A DNA stretch of 6,153 nt, from the NCBI GenBank assembly GCA_030636125.1, contig DAOVXM010000171.1:1-6153 (forward strand), read 5' to 3'. Positions 1 through 4,688 of this stretch are shown one piece after another. A program made the position numbers and the translations under genes. How positions within the stretch are numbered: the stretch's first letter is position 1; each line of letters starts with the position of its first letter. The stretch comes from Chloroflexota bacterium (GTDB lineage: Bacteria > Chloroflexota > Anaerolineae > Anaerolineales > UBA4823). The notes beneath the pieces were generated by a model. The model was not told the DNA's origin. It was given only the letters and a program-made list of their open reading frames with translations, and searched no databases.

Positions 1-53
1 AAGGGGCTCTAGAAAATGTACCGTGAACGCCTTAAGTCGGTCCCAATACCATC

Positions 54-60
54 AAGGAGA
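54..60 (+). promoter_or_regulatory. Shine-Dalgarno of the GNAT gene
   Basis: AAGGAGA lies five bases before the ATG at 66. It is a near-complete anti-16S match at good spacing and fixes this start. No promoter can be seen in the 53 bases to its left, so transcription begins outside the window or the gene is the tail of an operon. Confidence 0.85.
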
Positions 61-65
61 AACGC

Positions 66-1010
66 ATGAACTCTGAGAACTCATTTACCCTTCGCCCGCT
101 GCGTGACGATGACGTGCCGGAGTATTCAGATCTGCTGTTCAGCGCATTCAACGCCTGGTGGTGGAAACATGGATTGTGCAAAGATTTCTATGATTGTAGA
201 CCGATCGATTTATCAATCTTCTATGACATCTACAATGATATGTCGCCAGGCTGCAGTATAGCTGCTTTTCACAAGGATACCGGGAGAATGATGGGAGCCT
301 GTTACTATCACCCGCGTGAGTATCATGTCTCGTTGGGTATTATGAGCGTCCATCCGAATTATGGTGGGCAAGGGGTTGGACGTGCTATGGTCGATTACAT
401 CCTGAACTACACAAGGGAAAATGACTACAAGGCATGCCGGCTAGTCAGCAGTGCCATGAACCTGGATTCATTCTCTCTATATAGCCGTTCGGGTTTTGTG
501 CCCAGACTATCCTATCAAGATATGATGCTGGATGTTCCGGCAGGCGGACTTGATGCCAGCGTACCTGGTGAGGATAAAGTACGCGAGGCTATCTTAGAGG
601 ATGTGCCCGGGATGGGCGATCTCGAGATGGAGGTGAGTGCTGTCAAAAGGGGAGTCGATTATCCCTATTGGATCAAAAACCCTCGAGGAGTCATGCATGC
701 CACGGTGTATGAAAATGACCAACATGGTATTGATGGTTTCCTGAACTCTGTAAAATGCCCGGCGATTAACATCCTGGGTCCATGTGTGGCTCGCTCAGAA
801 GAAATAGCCATCGCTCTGATCCGCAGAGAACTGGAAAGGTTTAAAGGTACTGTCGCCTTATTCGTTATTCCAACTGGAAAAAGGAAAATGGTAGAACAAT
901 TCTATGAGTGGAAAGCGTTTAATGTAGAAACTCATTTCAAACAAGTTTGGGGTGAGTTTCAGGACTATAGAGGTGTTAGTCTACCAAGCTACCTTCCTGA
1001 GACTGAATAG
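66..1010 (+). CDS. Two-domain GNAT family N-acetyltransferase
   Basis: This 314-residue cytosolic protein is predicted to transfer an acetyl group from acetyl-CoA to an amine; the substrate is unknown. Residues 7-155 form a full GNAT domain. Motif A runs about 88-108 with the pyrophosphate-binding Q-G-V-G-R-A at 102-107, and motif B holds S-L-Y-S-R-S-G-F at 137-144. Residues 171-300 look like a second, degenerate GNAT fold: I-L-G-P-C-V-A at 237-242, then F-Y-E-W-K-A-F at 279-285, without a Q/R-x-x-G-x-G/A loop, so it probably does not bind acetyl-CoA in the usual way. I recall similar tandem proteins with a YitH-like (Acetyltransf_18) C-terminal half and a closing L-P-x-x-L-P-E-T, as here at 306-312. 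There are no signal peptide or membrane segments. The start is fixed by AAGGAGA at 54-60. AGA/AGG make up 9 of 19 arginine codons, unlike the two downstream genes. Family confidence is high; the specific role is unknown. Confidence 0.9.
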   Translation: MNSENSFTLRPLRDDDVPEYSDLLFSAFNAWWWKHGLCKDFYDCRPIDLSIFYDIYNDMSPGCSIAAFHKDTGRMMGACYYHPREYHVSLGIMSVHPNYGGQGVGRAMVDYILNYTRENDYKACRLVSSAMNLDSFSLYSRSGFVPRLSYQDMMLDVPAGGLDASVPGEDKVREAILEDVPGMGDLEMEVSAVKRGVDYPYWIKNPRGVMHATVYENDQHGIDGFLNSVKCPAINILGPCVARSEEIAIALIRRELERFKGTVALFVIPTGKRKMVEQFYEWKAFNVETHFKQVWGEFQDYRGVSLPSYLPETE

Positions 1011-1054
1011 AATATCTACTAAATCAATGTCTTAGACGAAAAAAATAGATATTC
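1010..1054 (+). repeat. 9-bp inverted repeat starting on the stop codon
   Basis: GAATATCTA (1010-1018) and TAGATATTC (1046-1054) are perfect inverted copies. The first base of the left arm is the last base of the GNAT stop codon. The 27-base loop contains CTAA (1019-1022) and TTAG (1032-1035), which could pair inside, and an A-run at 1039-1045. No T-tract follows on the + strand, so this is not a classical terminator. A role in 3'-end stabilisation is inference. Confidence 0.55.
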
Positions 1055-1072
1055 CCTGCGAAGAAAACAAGT

Positions 1073-1104
1073 CGAACCGCTCTTCCAGCATGGTGAGCGG
1101 TTTG
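1073..1104 (+). terminator. GC-rich hairpin, candidate terminator of the GNAT gene
   Basis: CGAACCGCTC (1073-1082) pairs with GAGCGGTTTG (1095-1104), ten pairs including one G-U. The loop can add CCA (1085-1087) with TGG (1091-1093). Only a short, G-interrupted T stretch follows, so termination would be weak. It sits about 60 bases after the GNAT stop and before the next promoter, as a terminator would. Confidence 0.5.
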
Positions 1105-1120
1105 TGGGTTAATAACCTTG

Positions 1121-1150
1121 ACTTGGGGGACACCCAGGCAAGTTTCTTTT
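1121..1150 (+). terminator. Candidate Rho-independent terminator
   Basis: ACTTG (1121-1125) pairs with CAAGT (1139-1143), with GGG/CCC pairing inside. An alternative register pairs CTTGGG (1122-1127) with CCCAGG (1133-1138), with one wobble. The T-rich tail TTTCTTTT (1143-1150) follows at once. This is the best terminator candidate after the GNAT gene and would separate it from the fusion gene. Confidence 0.55.
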
Positions 1151-1170
1151 ACCCCACCTGACTAAAACCC

Positions 1171-1192
1171 CTCTCATGAGTTCCTCATGGAG
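1171..1192 (+). repeat. Compact hairpin CATGAG-TTC-CTCATG
   Basis: CATGAG (1175-1180) and CTCATG (1184-1189) form a perfect six-pair stem with a three-base loop. CTC (1171-1173) and GAG (1190-1192) extend it past one bulged T at 1174. It ends about 20 bases before the -35 of the fusion-gene promoter, so it could equally be a DNA operator half-site pair. No function can be assigned from sequence alone. Confidence 0.4.
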
Positions 1193-1211
1193 TGTGTATG
1201 CATTTTATCAC

Positions 1212-1240
1212 TTGACCTGCCCATCTCAAAGGACTAAAAT
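1212..1240 (+). promoter_or_regulatory. Sigma-70 type promoter of the GlyA-GcvT fusion gene
   Basis: TTGACC (1212-1217, five of six to consensus) and TAAAAT (1235-1240, five of six) are separated by exactly 17 bases. Transcription would start near 1247 and give a leader of about 147 bases before the ATG at 1394. It lies downstream of the terminator-like hairpins and is the best promoter in the intergenic region. Confidence 0.6.
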
Positions 1241-1260
1241 TCAATAAAAAGAAATTAGTG

Positions 1261-1364
1261 GATTGGGGAATAGGGATTGGGTTTTTGGGTGTTTTTTTTA
1301 TCGCAATCTAATTCCTGACCTGATACTCTGGTGACCTAAGAACCTAATTGTCTAATCCCCAATT
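1261..1364 (+). repeat. Imperfect inverted repeat, GATTGGGGAATAG / CTAATCCCCAATT
   Basis: The left arm (about 1261-1281) and right arm (about 1343-1364) are imperfect inverted copies with a roughly 60-base centre. The same motif, in reverse orientation, recurs a third time at 1305-1315. Several related copies in 100 bases suggest either a dispersed intergenic repeat or a leader RNA built from one. There is no coding capacity and no target-site duplication that I can identify. Confidence 0.45.
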
Positions 1365-1383
1365 ACCTTATAACCCTTATTTT

Positions 1384-1387
1384 GGAG
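1384..1387 (+). promoter_or_regulatory. Shine-Dalgarno deciding the fusion-gene start
   Basis: GGAG at 1384-1387 is six bases before ATG 1394. The reading frame can be extended to a TTG at 1382, but that codon's own G is the first base of the GGAG, so the TTG start is very unlikely. ATG 1394 is preferred. Confidence 0.8.
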
Positions 1388-1393
1388 ACTTCC

Positions 1394-4300
1394 ATGTCAG
1401 ATTACTTATTTCGCGGCTCTTTAGCCGATCTTGACCCAGAGTTGTACGACCTTACTCAGATCGAAGCGGAACGACAATACCGCAAGCTGATCCTGATCCC
1501 CAGCGAGAGTGCCGCACCACTAGCCGTACGAGAAGCGCTGGGGTCTGCTTTTCAAAATATTTATGCGGAAGGTTATCCGGATGAAGCTACTCGTTGGTTA
1601 GCTGAAGAGGATATCTTTGATTACGACAGTCGGTTGGCTCACTACCGCCGTTACTCTGATCCTCGTTATTACAGAGGTGTTGAATACGCCGACATCGTTG
1701 AAGCCCTGGCTCGCCGCCGCTGTGCAGAAACCTTTGCAGCTAACGGTGTATCCGCTGACGAAATTTATGTCAATGTGCAAGCTCTCTCCGGTGGACCGGC
1801 TAATAATGCTGTATACCATGCCCTGGTCAACCCAGGTGAGACAATTATGGGGATGGATCTCTTGCATGGCGGGCATTTATCTCATGGTTCGCACGTCAAC
1901 CGTTCGGGCAAATATTACAATGCTGTTCATTACACCGTCGATCCTGAAACTGAACAGATCAATTATGAGGCCGTTGAGGCATTGGCGCGTGAGCACCAGC
2001 CAAAATTCATCATTGCGGGGTATTCTTCATACCCCTGGGCGGTAGATTGGGCTCGCTTCCGGGCGATAGCTGATGCTGTAGGCGCATACCTTTTCGCCGA
2101 TATCGCTCATGTTGCCGGTCTAGTGGCGGCGGGAGTTTATCCATCGCCGGTAAGCTACGCAGATGTGATCACCTTCACCACACATAAATCCCTGACCGGC
2201 CCCCGCGGCGCATGTATTTTGACAACCAACCGGCTCCTGGCGCGCAAGATAGACCGGGCAGTTTTCCCTGGTGAACAAGGTGGGCCACATGTCAACGTCT
2301 TCGCAGCTATGGCGTTAGCATTTAAATTAGCTCAGACCGACCAGTTTCGCCAATTACAAGAGCAGGTTGTCAAAAATTGCATAACCTTGACCGAGCGTCT
2401 CAATCAACGCGGTTTCAAGATTCCCTTCGGAGGCACGGACACACACTTGACGAACCTGGATTGTTCTTCAGTGACCGGTCCGGATGGCACAACCTTATCA
2501 GGCGATCAGGCAGCCCGAATTCTCGATATCGCCGGTGTGGTAGTTAACCGCAACACGATCCCGGGCGACAAATCAGCTGTAGCGCCATCCGGGATACGCA
2601 TGGGTACCCCATGGGTCACTCAACGTGGCCTGAAGGAAGCTGAGATGATCCAATTGGCTGATGCAATCGCCGATGTGCTAATGGCTACAAAGCCATTCAG
2701 CCTTCAGGGTCGCAAGGGGCGCTTGCGCCGTGCCAAGGTTGATTTCGCGGCGCTTGAAGAGGCGAAAATTAAGGTGCGAGACCTTGCAGAAGGAGCTGGA
2801 ATCGATTTTGAGGCGACGGAGCACGGGTATCCGCACTTCTATTATCTAGATGATAAGCCCATAGATAAAGATGGTTGGGTGGCTTATGATCTTGTCGGCG
2901 AGCGCGTAAGCCAGTTCCTTGACTATGCTGTGAGTTGTGATATCGCCTCCCTGGACCCTGGCCAAAGCGCGGCGACATGCCTCATTACTCCAAGAGGGAC
3001 TGTGGAAGGCGCACTGAGTTGTGATTCAAAGGATGCGTTCCGTCTGAGCGTACCTTCTTGGGGAGCCTCTCTGGCCTCTGCTTGGTTGCGAGATCTCTCG
3101 GATGGTTACGTAGACTTAGATGGTGAGGACGAGAGCAGTTCGGGCTTACCCCGCAAGTTACCTGGTCCAATTATCATAAAACCCTCACCAGCAGAGCCGG
3201 TTCAAAAGGATTGTAAAGATGAACTTGAGTTTGGTCCAGCGCGTGGGGGGACCAAACCCTATTTTATCGGCATACCTGAAGGAACTGGAGAGGCTCTGCC
3301 ACCATTTGAATGGGAAGAACTAGAGGGTGATTTAAGACGCACGCCGGTATACGAAGTCCACCAAGAACTAGGGGCTAAGCTTATCCCATTCGCTGGCTGG
3401 GAGATGCCAGTCTGGTACACCTCTGTCATGGATGAACACATAGCTACCAGGGATGCGGCAGGCCTGTTCGACGTAGCCCACATGGGTGTCTATCAAGTTG
3501 AAGGACCTGAGGCTGCAGCATTTCTGGATAGTGTCTGTGGAAATGATATCGGTGGATTGGATGTTGGGGAGTCTTGTTATACTCATTTTTTGACCCCGAC
3601 TGGTGAGGTAATTGATGACACACTGGTCTACCGCCGTGGTACAGAGAAAATACTGGTAGTGGTTAACGCTTCTAATGATGATAAAGATTGGGCTTGGTTA
3701 AACGCGGTCAGGGATGGTACAGTGCGTGTTGATAAAGGACGCCCCTGGGCTAAAGCTTTTGGTCGGAAGGCGATCTTGCGTAATTTGCGCGATCCCAAAG
3801 AGGGCGGGGATATGCGTGTAGATATCGCTCTTCAAGGTCCTCGATCCCGCGATATCCTGTTGACTTTGGGTTGCGATGACATTACCCGTAAGCGCATCAT
3901 GGCTCTTAAAAGAACCCAACTAACAGAGGCCAACCTTGGTGGCTTTGACCTGGTCGTTTCACGTACCGGTTACACGGGTGAAAAGATGGCTTTCGAATTA
4001 TTCGTTCACCCCGACAGAGCGGCTGAGCTGTTTAGAACGTTGTTGAAGGCTGGCGAACCACTAGGGATTAAGCCTGTTGGATTAGGAGCGCGCGATTCGC
4101 TTCGCACTGAAGCAGGCCTACCGCTCTACGGGCATGAAATGGGCGAGGGATCGGGAAAGTTTGGACAGGAGGATCTGGGCGTGGCTGAAGGTGGTTTTGG
4201 TAGCTATGTCAAGGCATATAAGCCCTGGTTTATTGGTCGTGAGGCTTACCTGGTACGAGAGGAGACCCGCAAGGGTATTGTGGTACGTTTCCGTTTCAAC

Positions 4301-4570
4301 GAGAAAGGTGTCCGCATGGCGCACAATGGTGACCCGGTGATGGATAAACGAGGACGTGTTATCGGCTGGGTGACTAGTTGCGCGGTAGATCGAGACGGTT
4401 ACTTGACTGGGCAGGCTTATGTAGACCAAAAGAATGCTGGCGAGGGCACACCGATTTACATCTACCAGAGTGCTCCTCAAAAAGCAGGTAAAGCTCCAGC
4501 TGAGCTAACGGTTGGCGATAGAACCACGCTGGCGACCCAGGCATTGGTGGTCAGTAGATTTCTAAAATGA
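1394..4570 (+). CDS. Fusion protein: serine hydroxymethyltransferase (GlyA) + glycine cleavage T-protein (GcvT)
   Basis: This 1058-residue cytosolic protein carries two one-carbon enzymes. SHMT part, about 1-470: Y-A-E-G-Y-P (57-62), G-G-H-L-S-H-G, D-I-A-H-V-A-G-L, PLP lysine K265 in T-H-K-S-L, V-F-P-G-E-Q-G-G-P, G-G-T-D-T-H-L and S-G-I-R-M-G-T-P are all present. It interconverts serine plus THF with glycine plus methylene-THF. Between Y-A-E-G-Y-P and R-Y-Y-R-G sits a 28-residue stretch where E. coli GlyA has two residues. A middle GcvT-like segment (about 494-575) and an acidic, proline-rich linker (about 576-645) follow. GcvT part, about 648-1058: F-A-G-W-E-M-P-V, L-F-D-V-A-H-M, catalytic-type I-D-D (740-742), R-T-G-Y-T-G-E (857-863) and G-L-G-A-R-D-S-L-R-T-E-A-G are present. 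It releases NH3 and forms methylene-THF from H-protein-bound aminomethyl. The reading frame is continuous with no sign of a frameshift artefact. Both enzymes look active; direct transfer of methylene-THF between them is inference. Confidence 0.93.
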   Translation: MSDYLFRGSLADLDPELYDLTQIEAERQYRKLILIPSESAAPLAVREALGSAFQNIYAEGYPDEATRWLAEEDIFDYDSRLAHYRRYSDPRYYRGVEYADIVEALARRRCAETFAANGVSADEIYVNVQALSGGPANNAVYHALVNPGETIMGMDLLHGGHLSHGSHVNRSGKYYNAVHYTVDPETEQINYEAVEALAREHQPKFIIAGYSSYPWAVDWARFRAIADAVGAYLFADIAHVAGLVAAGVYPSPVSYADVITFTTHKSLTGPRGACILTTNRLLARKIDRAVFPGEQGGPHVNVFAAMALAFKLAQTDQFRQLQEQVVKNCITLTERLNQRGFKIPFGGTDTHLTNLDCSSVTGPDGTTLSGDQAARILDIAGVVVNRNTIPGDKSAVAPSGIRMGTPWVTQRGLKEAEMIQLADAIADVLMATKPFSLQGRKGRLRRAKVDFAALEEAKIKVRDLAEGAGIDFEATEHGYPHFYYLDDKPIDKDGWVAYDLVGERVSQFLDYAVSCDIASLDPGQSAATCLITPRGTVEGALSCDSKDAFRLSVPSWGASLASAWLRDLSDGYVDLDGEDESSSGLPRKLPGPIIIKPSPAEPVQKDCKDELEFGPARGGTKPYFIGIPEGTGEALPPFEWEELEGDLRRTPVYEVHQELGAKLIPFAGWEMPVWYTSVMDEHIATRDAAGLFDVAHMGVYQVEGPEAAAFLDSVCGNDIGGLDVGESCYTHFLTPTGEVIDDTLVYRRGTEKILVVVNASNDDKDWAWLNAVRDGTVRVDKGRPWAKAFGRKAILRNLRDPKEGGDMRVDIALQGPRSRDILLTLGCDDITRKRIMALKRTQLTEANLGGFDLVVSRTGYTGEKMAFELFVHPDRAAELFRTLLKAGEPLGIKPVGLGARDSLRTEAGLPLYGHEMGEGSGKFGQEDLGVAEGGFGSYVKAYKPWFIGREAYLVREETRKGIVVRFRFNEKGVRMAHNGDPVMDKRGRVIGWVTSCAVDRDGYLTGQAYVDQKNAGEGTPIYIYQSAPQKAGKAPAELTVGDRTTLATQALVVSRFLK
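2873..3118 (+). other. Cryptic middle domain of the fusion, resembling a degenerate GcvT N-terminal domain
   Basis: Fusion residues about 494-575 align by eye with GcvT residues about 698-772 of the same protein: Y-x-x-x-G, F-L-D, D-I-x-x-L-D-x-G-x-S, T-x-x-x-T-P-x-G-x-V and, at the end, A-W-L. I count about 20 identities over about 73 positions. The catalytic I-D-D-T of the real T-protein (740-743) is V-E-G-A here, so it cannot perform T-protein chemistry. It ends in L-S-D-G-Y-V followed by a linker containing L-P-G-P. It may be a folate-binding or structural remnant of an internal duplication; its function is unknown. Confidence 0.6.
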
Positions 4571-4583
4571 TTGCGTATAAAGC

Positions 4584-4610
4584 CGTAAGAATCTGATTTT
4601 GAATCTTACG
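4584..4610 (+). repeat. Intergenic hairpin after the fusion gene
   Basis: CGTAAGA (4584-4590) pairs perfectly with TCTTACG (4604-4610). After one A-A mismatch, TC/GA add two inner pairs around a seven-base loop. The following bases are G/C-rich, not T-rich, so it is not a clean intrinsic terminator. It sits 13 bases after the fusion stop and may act as an mRNA 3'-end stabiliser or a weak terminator before the aminotransferase gene. Confidence 0.45.
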
Positions 4611-4678
4611 CGGGGCGGAGTGAACCATATCCTTTGATCAAATATGTTGAACGCGTATTTTTGGCAACTTTAATTTAT

Positions 4679-4684
4679 GGAGGG
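4679..4684 (+). promoter_or_regulatory. Shine-Dalgarno deciding the aminotransferase start
   Basis: GGAGGG at 4679-4684 lies four bases before ATG 4689. An in-frame ATG at 4677 overlaps this element, since its G is the first base of the motif, and has no Shine-Dalgarno of its own. ATG 4689 is therefore chosen. Confidence 0.8.
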
Positions 4685-4688
4685 CAAT

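Larger units (their letters stand above)
1247..1393 (+). promoter_or_regulatory. Structured 5' leader of the fusion gene: G-quadruplex motif, T8 tract, pairing C-rich segments
   Basis: Four G-runs, GGGG (1265-1268), GGG (1273-1275), GGG (1279-1281) and GGG (1287-1289), have loops of 4, 3 and 5 bases and fit the standard G3+N1-7 quadruplex pattern on the transcribed-sense strand. T8 follows at 1292-1299. Downstream, CTAATCCCCAAT (1352-1363) can pair with 1262-1273 at 11 of 12 positions, and CCTAAT (1343-1348) with 1276-1281. A third segment, CTAATTCC (1308-1315), pairs with GGAATAG (1267-1273) with one bulge. These folds exclude the quadruplex. Regulation is inferred; no known riboswitch class (glycine, THF, T-box) is recognisable. 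Confidence 0.4.

Noticed and set aside
2..76. Tail of an upstream gene running in from the left edge in frame 2, ending at TGA 74-76
   Set aside because: The frame is open for only about 24 codons within the window, has no recognisable motif and overlaps the well-supported GNAT start.
1247..1393. Glycine riboswitch, THF riboswitch or T-box in the leader of the fusion gene
   Set aside because: Expected from the gene's function, but none of the conserved core sequences or paired architectures I know for these classes is present.
1617..2045. 142-codon open frame on the + strand inside the fusion gene
   Set aside because: It overlaps the SHMT domain in another frame, shows no recognisable motif and is explained as a shadow of the real gene.
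4118..4480. 120-codon open frame on the - strand inside the GcvT domain
   Set aside because: Antisense to conserved GcvT coding sequence, no Shine-Dalgarno or motif seen; a shadow frame.
4633..4642. Palindrome TTTGATCAAA as an operator
   Set aside because: A single 10-bp AT-rich palindrome with no second copy and no promoter close enough to support it.
4647..4674. Promoter TTGAAC-N16-TTTAAT before the aminotransferase
   Set aside because: The boxes are fair, but transcription would start near 4681 and cut into the Shine-Dalgarno at 4679-4684, so the match is probably chance.
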